Assembly: GCA_005792725.1 (NCBI GenBank)
Contig: SXQZ01000113.1
Coordinates: forward strand, 1-33,235
Reading direction: 5' to 3'
DNA: 33,235 nt
Source of the DNA: Actinomycetota bacterium
GTDB taxonomy: Bacteria; Actinomycetota; Thermoleophilia; Miltoncostaeales; Miltoncostaeaceae
Part shown: positions 16,281 to 23,400 of the stretch, one piece after another
How positions within the stretch are numbered: position 1 is the stretch's first letter
How the letters are laid out: the number at the start of each line of letters is the position of its first letter
Made by a program: the position numbers and the translations under genes
The notes under the pieces: generated by a model
Databases searched by the model: none
Told to the model about the DNA's origin: nothing
What the model saw: only the letters and a program-made list of their open reading frames with translations

Positions 16281-16654
16281 GCGTGCGCGTGCGCGGGGTC
16301 CGGGGCGCCATCACCCTTGCCGAGGACACCCCGGAGGAGGTCGTGTCGGCCACGCGCCTGCTGCTGGACGACATGATCGCCCGCAACGCCCTCAACCCCG
16401 ACGACATGGTCTCGCTCATCTTCACCGCGACCGCCGATGTCACGAGCCAGTTCCCCGCCGTCGCCGCCCGTGAGATGGGCCTGACCGGCGTCCCCCTGCT
16501 CTGCGCCACGGAGATCCCCGTGCCCGATTCCCTGCCCCGGTGCGTGCGCGTGATGTTCCATGCCTACATGCCCACCGCCCGAGGGGTGGTGCACTGCTAC
16601 CTGCGCGACGCCGTGAGGCTGCGCGACGACCTGGTGGAGGACCCACTGGCATAG
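16277..16654 (+). CDS. aroH: Chorismate mutase, AroH type
   Basis: A 125-residue protein of the trimeric AroH fold that converts chorismate to prephenate. VRVRGVRGAITLAEDT at the start, LNPDDMVSLIFTATADVTSQFPAVAAREMG in the middle and MFHAYMPTARGVVHCYLRDAVRLRDDL at the end fit the Bacillus-type family very well, including the active-site Arg and Glu-containing segments. The GTG start lies in a GTGA overlap with the rluB stop. Its product prephenate is the substrate of TyrA, encoded in the divergent operon. Confidence 0.94.
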   Translation: MSVRVRGVRGAITLAEDTPEEVVSATRLLLDDMIARNALNPDDMVSLIFTATADVTSQFPAVAAREMGLTGVPLLCATEIPVPDSLPRCVRVMFHAYMPTARGVVHCYLRDAVRLRDDLVEDPLA

Positions 16655-16695
16655 GCCCGGGGCGCTGGGAGGTCCGGCCCGACCGCGCGTGGTTC

Positions 16696-16712
16696 CCCAT
16701 ACTCCGTATGGG
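16696..16712. promoter_or_regulatory. 7-bp perfect inverted repeat before the collagen-like gene
   Basis: CCCATAC and GTATGGG flank TCC. The element ends four bases before a TACACT box (16717-16722), so it covers the -35/spacer region of the putative promoter. It could be an operator or, less likely, a short terminator for the scpA-aroH operon, since no T tract follows. Confidence 0.4.
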
Positions 16713-16716
16713 ACGC

Positions 16717-16722
16717 TACACT
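16717..16722 (+). promoter_or_regulatory. Candidate -10 box of the collagen-like secreted protein gene
   Basis: TACACT fits TANNNT. Transcription would begin near 16729 and give a leader of about 37 bases with GAGG ahead of the ATG at 16766. The -35 is weak (TTCCCC at 16693). Confidence 0.4.
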
Positions 16723-16765
16723 CGTCCCGAAGTCAGGCCACTCTCCACACAGCGAGGTGTATCCC

Positions 16766-17665
16766 ATGAACCGCTATTCCCAAGTCGCCGCGGGTGCGCT
16801 GGTGGGCGTCAGCGCAGTGGTGATCGGCATCGGCTCCGCCGGCGCCCAGTCCGGTGGGTATCCCCCGTGCGCAGTCGGCCAGCAGCCCACCCAGCAGCAG
16901 CCCTGCATCCCTAGCGGTCAGACCAACCAGCCTCCCCCGTGTGCACCCGGCCAGCAGCCCACCCAGCAGCGGCCCTGCATCCCCAGCGGGCAGGGGGGAC
17001 AGCCCGGGCAGGGGGGACAGCCCGGGCAGGGGGGACAGCCCGGGCAGGGGGGACAGCCCGGGCAGGGGGGACAGCCCGGACAGGGGGGACAGCCCGGGCA
17101 GGGGCGCCCGGACATGGCCCCATGCGCCCCGGGCACCATGCCCAGCCATACCAATCCCTGCCTGATGGACCAGAACATGCCCGACTGCCCGGAGGGCCAA
17201 GCGCCGCCCACGATCGGTGCCGACGGCCAGCCGACGGGCACCCCGTGCAAGCCACGCGGGTCGGTGCAGTTCGATCAGGTGCCTCCCAAGGAGGCGACGA
17301 AGAAGCTCATGACGCTCGACGTCGAGATCGACGGTTCGGGCGAGGAGGACGGCACCTTCGACGTGACCTTGGTCCGGATCGTCAAGGGCATCGCCAAGAA
17401 GGACCGCCAGAAGATGTCGGAGATGCTCGAGGACGAGTCCTTCACCATCATCACCAACGCCAAGACGAAGTGCTTCGCCGACAAGAAGTCCGACAAGGAC
17501 GCCGTGGCCGACAAGGTGAAGTGCACCATCCTGAGCGAGTCGGTTGATGACTCGGCGGTGACCCTCAAGGCGACCATCCAGGCGCGCATGAAGTTCGACA
17601 GCGCGTCCTACACGCCGACCTTCACCGCGACCAAGGTCGTCATCAAGGGCAAGAGCAAGATCTAG
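16766..17665 (+). CDS. Secreted Cys-motif protein with collagen-like Gly-X-Y segment
   Basis: A 299-residue protein of no family I recognise. A signal peptide is clear, with likely cleavage after Ala27 (SAGA/Q). Three 13-residue motifs with Cys at both ends follow: CAVGQQPTQQQPC (35-47), CAPGQQPTQQRPC (59-71) and CAPGTMPSHTNPC (120-132). Between the second and third lies a Gly-X-Y run, residues 75-113: six GQGGQP units plus GQG, so Gly at every third place and Pro in Y. From about 160 a Lys/Asp/Thr-rich domain with two further Cys ends the protein at GKSKI. The ATG at 16766 has GAGG upstream; a GTG at 16757 is unlikely. It stands alone between aroH and a convergent operon. A surface or matrix role is inference. 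Confidence 0.8.
   Translation: MNRYSQVAAGALVGVSAVVIGIGSAGAQSGGYPPCAVGQQPTQQQPCIPSGQTNQPPPCAPGQQPTQQRPCIPSGQGGQPGQGGQPGQGGQPGQGGQPGQGGQPGQGGQPGQGRPDMAPCAPGTMPSHTNPCLMDQNMPDCPEGQAPPTIGADGQPTGTPCKPRGSVQFDQVPPKEATKKLMTLDVEIDGSGEEDGTFDVTLVRIVKGIAKKDRQKMSEMLEDESFTIITNAKTKCFADKKSDKDAVADKVKCTILSESVDDSAVTLKATIQARMKFDSASYTPTFTATKVVIKGKSKI
16988..17104 (+). repeat. 18-bp tandem repeat coding collagen-like triplets
   Basis: Six full 18-bp units and a partial seventh encode GQGGQP repeats. The copies are almost identical at DNA level (one G-to-A change in the fifth), which points to recent expansion or conversion. On the opposite strand the same DNA reads as Cys-Pro repeats, a shadow only. Confidence 0.9.
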
Positions 17666-17670
17666 CCGTC

Positions 17671-17726
17671 CACCGGGCGAGCCGTACCGGGGTCCGCAGC
17701 GGCCCACCGGCACGGCTCGCCCGGTG
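17671..17726. terminator. Long hairpin after the collagen-like gene
   Basis: CACCGGGCGAGCCGT (17671-17685) and its exact complement (17712-17726) form a 15-bp perfect stem around 26 bases. It begins six bases after the stop at 17665 and lies between convergent genes, so it can stop transcription from either side. No T tract. Confidence 0.7.
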
Positions 17727-17728
17727 TT

Positions 17729-17761
17729 CCGCTCCCGCGGGGTGGGACCACCGCGGAGCGG
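17729..17761. terminator. Second hairpin between convergent genes
   Basis: CCGCTCCCGCGG (17729-17740) pairs with CCGCGGAGCGG (17751-17761), an 11-bp stem with one bulged base and a 10-base loop. It lies 21 bases past the arfB stop and probably ends the trpS-yjbQ-plsC-arfB transcript. Confidence 0.6.
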
Positions 17762-17782
17762 CCCGACGCGTCCCGGCCGTGC

Positions 17783-18211
17783 TCAGTCGGGCCCGGGCCG
17801 CTCCCGCCGGGCGGCCTTCCGGTGCTGCCGGCGCTCCCGCTCCTCCCGGCGCCTGCGCTCAACGGCCGCGCCGGGCCGCGTGGGCACGCGGCGCGGGTCC
17901 TCCGCGATCGCCGCGACGATGAGTTCGACGAGCCGGTCCACCGCAAGAGCACGGTTGCGGGCCTGATGCCGCTCGCGGCGCGCCGTGGCCCGCAGGTCGT
18001 CGTTGGCCGTAACCCGTGTGGCCAGACGCTCCCGGATGAGGTCCCGGCGGCGGACCGACACGGGGATGCGCGAGATGGGGACCCGCACCTCCACCTGCGT
18101 GGACACCGCGTTCACGTTCTGCCCCCCGGGGCCGCCCGCGCGGGAGAAGGTGACCCGCCCGTGGCGCTCGACCGCATCGCGGATGCGGGCCTCGGGAACC
18201 CCCCGGGTCAT
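17783..18211 (-). CDS. arfB: Peptidyl-tRNA hydrolase ArfB (release-factor-like rescue factor)
   Basis: A 142-residue protein with the GGQ loop (Gly29-Gly30-Gln31 in SRAGGPGGQNVN) that hydrolyses peptidyl-tRNA in ribosomes stalled on broken mRNA. The core is followed by a long basic tail (RRRREERERRQHRKAARRERPG), the part that in ArfB enters the empty mRNA channel. It is too short for RF1/RF2 and lacks their anticodon-like domain. The ATG at 18211 lies in an ATGA overlap with the upstream plsC stop. Last gene of the trpS operon. Confidence 0.92.
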   Translation of the reverse strand: MTRGVPEARIRDAVERHGRVTFSRAGGPGGQNVNAVSTQVEVRVPISRIPVSVRRRDLIRERLATRVTANDDLRATARRERHQARNRALAVDRLVELIVAAIAEDPRRVPTRPGAAVERRRREERERRQHRKAARRERPGPD

Positions 18212-18957
18212 CGGGGGCCGGCCGCCCCGGCCCGGGCGGCCTCGCGGCGGAGCGCCTCCTTGGCGGCCCGGCCGACCAGGGGGATCACCGGCGGGCCGCT
18301 CGGCGGATCCTGAACCGGGCCGCCCACCAGCGGCACCATGCCCGTGAGGTGCCACATGATGCGCTCCACGGCCCGGCGATTGCGGCCCGCACGCGGCGAG
18401 TCACGGATGTCGTCCATCGCGATGGGCTCCCCGAAGCGCACGCGCACCGGTCCGCGTAGCATCTGAGAGTCCCAGATCGCCGCCGGAACGACGGTGACAT
18501 CGGGCCGCGTGGCGAAGTAGCCGGCCCCGGCGAACGCCGGGCTCATCCGGCCCGTGCGCGTGACACCGCCCTCGGGGAAGATGAGCAGCGACTCGCCGCG
18601 GGCCAGGAGGTCACGCCCCATGCGCACCGACCAGACGTCGGGGGAGTGCCGGCGCACGGGGAACCCCCCGATGCGCGACAGCCAGGCGTCCACAAGCCGC
18701 GGACCGAACAGCTCCTCCTTGCCCATGGTCCACACCGGACGCGGCAGCGCCGCGACCGCGACCAGCAGCGGATCGATGAACGCCACGTGGTTGCTCACGA
18801 TGAGCGTCGGGCCCTCCGGCGGCAGGTGCTCCTGACCCGCCACCTTCATGCGCAGGGCCCCGTACGCCAGCACGCGAAGGACACCCCGCGTCGGGACCCA
18901 CACCGCCCGCTCGATGACCGGGCGCCGGCGCGGGCGATCCCGGATACCGGCGTTCAT
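18208..18957 (-). CDS. Acyltransferase of the PlsC family (second copy)
   Basis: A 249-residue lysophospholipid acyltransferase. HX4D is His57-Asp62 (NHVAFID). The second motif reads FPEGGVTRTG, with Gly in place of the usual Thr of FPEGT. A hydrophobic region around 25-37 is a likely membrane contact. It is distinct in sequence from the PlsC protein encoded at 4426-5133, so the two may differ in acyl donor or in acceptor. ATG 18957 lies in an ATGA overlap with yjbQ; the open frame extends five codons more. It overlaps arfB by 4 bp. Confidence 0.88.
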   Translation of the reverse strand: MNAGIRDRPRRRPVIERAVWVPTRGVLRVLAYGALRMKVAGQEHLPPEGPTLIVSNHVAFIDPLLVAVAALPRPVWTMGKEELFGPRLVDAWLSRIGGFPVRRHSPDVWSVRMGRDLLARGESLLIFPEGGVTRTGRMSPAFAGAGYFATRPDVTVVPAAIWDSQMLRGPVRVRFGEPIAMDDIRDSPRAGRNRRAVERIMWHLTGMVPLVGGPVQDPPSGPPVIPLVGRAAKEALRREAARAGAAGPR

Positions 18958-19379
18958 GCGGCCTCCCCCCACGCGGTGAGCATGACGTCCCGTGCACTGC
19001 CATGGTCACGGTGCTCGAGCAGGTAGATGCCCTGCCACGTGCCCAGGGCAGGGCGGCCGGCGGAAACGGGGATCAGCGGCGATCGCCCCACGATCACCGC
19101 CTTCACGTGAGCCGGTATGTCGTCGGGCCCCTCCACGACATGCGTCCAGTACGGGGAGTCCTCGCGCACGGCGTCATCGGGCCATGCGTCGAGGTCACGT
19201 CGTACGCCGGGGCGTGCGTCCCCAATGCGGGAGAGGGCGGCCGATGTGCGCCGGATAAATACGTTGAGCATTCCGATACGGGTACGGGCGAGATCGGGCA
19301 GCGTGCCCAGGACCTCACGGGTGGTGGGATGCACGCCGCGCAGGGGCGCCTCGATCCTGAGCGCGCGCTGGACCCACAC
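18954..19379 (-). CDS. yjbQ: YjbQ/UPF0047 family protein
   Basis: A 141-residue protein of the UPF0047 (YjbQ) family, whose E. coli member has been tied to weak thiamine-phosphate synthase activity. Conserved segments GMLNVFI, VRRDLDAW, EGPDDIPAHVKAVIVG and LGTWQGIYLLEHRDHG are clear. The normally conserved His of the HTSA motif is Arg here (RRTSAAL), and the following NEN segment is also changed, so the activity may differ. The GTG start at 19379 lies five bases after the trpS stop; the stop overlaps plsC. Confidence 0.88.
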   Translation of the reverse strand: MWVQRALRIEAPLRGVHPTTREVLGTLPDLARTRIGMLNVFIRRTSAALSRIGDARPGVRRDLDAWPDDAVREDSPYWTHVVEGPDDIPAHVKAVIVGRSPLIPVSAGRPALGTWQGIYLLEHRDHGSARDVMLTAWGEAA

Positions 19380-19384
19380 GGCGG

Positions 19385-20383
19385 CTACAGGCCCATCGCC
19401 GCCGTGGCCTCGGCCATGACCGGCCCGGCGATGGCGCGGGCACGCTCAGCACCCTCCTCGAGGATCGCCTCGAGCCCGGCGGGGTCATCCATCAGCCGCT
19501 CCCGGCGCTCGCGTATCGGTCGGATGAGGTCCTTGACCCGGGCCGCCAGGTCCCGCTTGTCCGCGACGCACCCCAGCGTGGCGGTGGTGCACCCCTCGAC
19601 GATCCCCGCGATCTCCGGGTCGCTTGCCCCCAGCAGCCTCTGCCAGGAGAAGACGTTGCACACCTCCGGGTCCCCGGGATCATCCTTCCGGATGCGCTGC
19701 GGATCGGTGACCATTCCCATCACCTGCGCATCGACCTCCGTGTCGGACGACGCCAGGGTGATGACGTTGCCGTAGCTCTTGCTCATCTTGCGGCCGTCCA
19801 TCCCGAGCAGCAGGGGGGCCTCGGAGATGATGGCCTCAGGCTCCGGGAAGACCGGTCCGTAGAGATGGTTGAACCGCCGCACCACCTCGCGCGACAGTTC
19901 GAGGTGCGGCAGCTGGTCCTGCCCCACCGGGACCCGCGTGGCCTTGTAGAGGATGATGTCCGCGGCTTGGAGGAGCGGGTAGCCGAGGAACCCGTAGGTG
20001 AGCAGGTGATCGCCGAGCTCATCGATCTGCCCCTTGTAGGTGGGGACCCGCTCAAGCCACGACAGCGGGGTGATCATGCCCAGCAGCACCGCGAGCTCGG
20101 CATGCTGCGGAACGTCACTCTGGCGGAAGATGACGCTGCGCCCGGGGTCCACCCCGCAGGCCACCCAGTCGGCCACCATCTCGAGGCCCGCGGCATGGAT
20201 GCCCTTGGCGTCCTCGTAGCCGGTCGTGAGCGCATGCAGGTCCACCACCGAGTAGATGCACTCGTACTCATCCTGCAGCCGCACCCAGTTGCCCAGCGCA
20301 CCCAGGAAGTGGCCGATGTGCAGTTGCCCGGTGGGGCGCATCCCGGAGAACACGCGGGGGCGGGTTGCGGTGGTGGTGGGCAC
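19385..20383 (-). CDS. trpS: Tryptophanyl-tRNA synthetase
   Basis: A 332-residue class I synthetase that charges tRNA-Trp. The HIGH motif (QLHIGHFLG) and GRKMSKSYGN are intact, with VGQDQLPHLELSREVVRRFN between them, and the length is standard. The GTG at 20383 is chosen because TACACT ends eight bases upstream on the minus strand and the family begins near RVFSGMRPTG. The open frame upstream runs into the neighbouring gene. First gene of a coupled set with yjbQ, plsC and arfB. Confidence 0.96.
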   Translation of the reverse strand: MPTTTATRPRVFSGMRPTGQLHIGHFLGALGNWVRLQDEYECIYSVVDLHALTTGYEDAKGIHAAGLEMVADWVACGVDPGRSVIFRQSDVPQHAELAVLLGMITPLSWLERVPTYKGQIDELGDHLLTYGFLGYPLLQAADIILYKATRVPVGQDQLPHLELSREVVRRFNHLYGPVFPEPEAIISEAPLLLGMDGRKMSKSYGNVITLASSDTEVDAQVMGMVTDPQRIRKDDPGDPEVCNVFSWQRLLGASDPEIAGIVEGCTTATLGCVADKRDLAARVKDLIRPIRERRERLMDDPAGLEAILEEGAERARAIAGPVMAEATAAMGL

Positions 20384-20391
20384 GGCGCGGG

Positions 20392-20397
20392 AGTGTA
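20392..20397 (-). promoter_or_regulatory. -10 box of trpS, leaderless type
   Basis: TACACT on the minus strand, eight bases before the GTG at 20383. It lies between the stop of the giant gene (20415) and trpS, so read-through from the giant gene is also possible because no terminator is seen there. Confidence 0.55.
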
Positions 20398-20414
20398 GCC
20401 CCGCACCCGGGGGC

Positions 20415-23400
20415 TCAGCCGGTGACGGGCGTCCCGGTGCCGACCACGGACAGCGGTGCCGCATCCTGGGCGGTCAGCCGGGCGGACGCCGCCGAGCGGC
20501 CCGTGGCCGCGGCCACGGCACTGGCGGCACCCTGACGGCGGGCGGTCGTGGTGAGCCGGATCACCGGCATCTGGGCACCGGGCAGCAACTGCGCAATCCG
20601 GCAGGTGGTGGGGCCCGATCCGCCGCCGACCTGGGCCTCCCGGGCCGAGGAACCCGCGGGCGGGCGGCAGACGGCCCCCGGCGTCGATGTGATCCGCGTC
20701 GGCGCCGACAGCAGCGGCGGGGTCGGGATGGTCAGCACCACGTCGTAGGTCGGTCGCGTCTGGCGGTTACGCAGGCGGGCCGTCACGGTGGTGCGTTGCC
20801 GGGTGGCAACCCGTGGGGGCGTCGTGACGCGGATCGACAGACCGGGCTTCTCATCATCCGTCCGCGTCGCGGCGCACTGCGGCGCCGTGGGATCGGCCTG
20901 GGCGGTCACCGCCTCCCGGTTCGGCAGGGTGATCGTCCACGCCGGGCGGGCCGCCGCCGCGATACCCATGATGGTGAACGCCGCATCCACCTGCCCGGGG
21001 ATGAAGTATGTCGGCTGGCCGCGGTCCGCACCCGCTCCGCCCGACACCGTGTTCGACGGCCCGGCCGGGACGCTGACGGGGTCGGCCCCCGGGTTGATGA
21101 ACCCGAACGTCGCCGAGTACCGGCCACGTGTGACCCGACTGACACACATGAGGTATACGCCGAGCTGCTGGGTCGCCGGGGTCGGGGACGGGCCGACCGG
21201 CGGTGTCGGGACCAGCGCCTCCGGGTCATCGGGATCCTTCGGGTCGCCCGGGCCGGGCGGGGCGTCCACGCACCGCACGGGCATTCCCACGTTGGCGGCC
21301 GCCGTCCGCGTGCCCTGGAACGCGAGCGTCCAGGTGGCGACCTGGCTCGATGGGATGCCGAAGACGGTGAACGCATTCCGCATCGTGCCCGGCATGAAGA
21401 GCACCGGCTGGCCGCGTCCCTGCCCCCCGGGGTCACCGGGCGCGAGCGCGACGTTGTTCATGGCGCCGATGGCGACCCCGATCGCCGCACTGTTCGGGTT
21501 CACGTACCCGAACAGTGCGTCGTAGGTGCCGTCGGCATTGGGCATGACGCACGTGACGAAGATGCCGACCGGCGCGGCAAGCTCCCCGAGGGGCGTGTTC
21601 TCGCCGGGACATGGCAGCGAGGTGCGCATCGCCGTCGCCGTCCGGGCGGTGCTGCCGCTGAGAATCGTCCACGTGACCGAGCGGGTACCCGGCACGCCCC
21701 GCACCGTGAATGCGTCGTCGGTGACGCCGGGCGCGAACACCGTCGGCTGCCCCCGGTCGCCTCCCGCCCCGCCGGCGATCGCCACCGAGTTCGTGGGACC
21801 CGCCGCGAGGGAGAACGACGATGACTCATTGCTCTGGTACCCGAAGCGCGCGTCGTAGCTCCCGTCGGGGTTGGAGGTCACGCAGGCGACGCGCACCGAG
21901 GCCTGCGGCGTCGGATCCGGCTCGGCGCAGCGCGATGACGAGATCGTCGCGGTCGCCGTCCGGGTGGACCCGCCGCTGACCAGCGTCCACGTGACCGTTC
22001 CGTCCTCCCCGACCCCGCGGACCCGGACCACCACGGGGCGTGTGCCCGGTCCGAACGACTCCGGCTGGCCCACGATCACCGGTGCGCCGGCCGCGGCGTC
22101 GCCGGTGATGGCATTGCCCCCACCGCGTGGGATCACCTGCGAGGTGGCATTGGGGTTGGAGTACCCGAGGACCGCATCGAAGGTGCCATCCTCATTCGGC
22201 GCAACGCAGGCCGTGGTGGGAACGACCGGTTCGACCGGGGTGCTGACCCCCGGGGGGGACGGAGGCGCGACGCACCCGGCATCGAAGGTCGCCCGGCCGG
22301 GAGCGTCCCAGTTGTGCCCCGGGTACGTGACGGTCCGGCCATCCTGCAGATACCGGAAGGGCGGGACGATGTCGCCGGCGTGGCTGAGGGCGTGCGGCTC
22401 AATGGCCACCCGCCATGCCAGCTCCAGGCGCACGTACCGGAGTCCGCCGTCCTGATGGCACACGACGACCTGTGCGTCCGGCCCGTCATCAAGGGGGCGG
22501 TCATCACTCCGGCGCGGGCGGCATCCGTTGCCGAGCAGTTCCTGGGTCCCCGTGTCCCAGTTCTTCCCGGGGTAGCGGGTCGTGACGCCGTCCTTCTCGT
22601 ACGAGAACGGCGGGATGATGTCCCGGCCCGCCTGATGCTGGTCGTGGCCCTGCGTGACGATCGCCTCGGGGGCGATCGTGATCTCCACGTAGGGGTTCGT
22701 CGGGCTCGACGTGGCGTGGCAGATGGTGACCTTCTGCTTCTTCGGCGCCGCGGGCGGGACGAACGCGGGCGTCACGGCCGAGGCCGCCTCGACCCGGCAG
22801 CCGGCCACGAGGAGGGCGCGCCCGCGCTCGGTCAGGTTCTTCCCCGGGTACTCGATGAGGGCGCCCTTCTCCTCATACGCGAACGGCGGGATGATGTCGC
22901 GGCCATCCTGATGCTGGTCGTGACCCTGCTTGATGATGGAATCCGGATCGACGGTGATCACCACGTACGGGTTCGTGGCGCTCGAGGTCACGTGGCAGAT
23001 CGTCACCTTGGGCCGGGGTCGGCCCGTGTCGGTAGTGCGCCCCCCGGGAGCGCCCCCGGCAGAGCCGGTCGCGGCGGGGGTGACCGGCGCCGAGGGATCC
23101 GACGCGGGGCCGGTCCCACCCCCGCCCGTCGCGGTCACCGTGAAGGTGTACGGAGTGCCGTTCGCCAGCCCGGTCGTGACACATGTGGTCGTGACCGCCG
23201 TGCAGGTGGCGCCCCCCGGGCTCGCCGTCACGGTGTACGAGCGGATCGACGACGCCGACGCGTTCTGCGGACGGGCCCAGCTGACGGTGACCTGGCCGTT
23301 CCCGGGCGCTCCGGCGACCCGCCGCGGCGGGCCCGGCACGATCACCGCCTGATAGGTGACGGGCTGGCCACTCGCGGCCCCAACCGGGCCCGTGTTGCCG

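Noticed and set aside
16918-17250. Cys-Pro-rich open frame on the minus strand over the collagen-like repeat
   Set aside because: The CPPCPG pattern is only the complement of the Gly-Gln-Pro repeat. It lacks a start signal, signal peptide or promoter.
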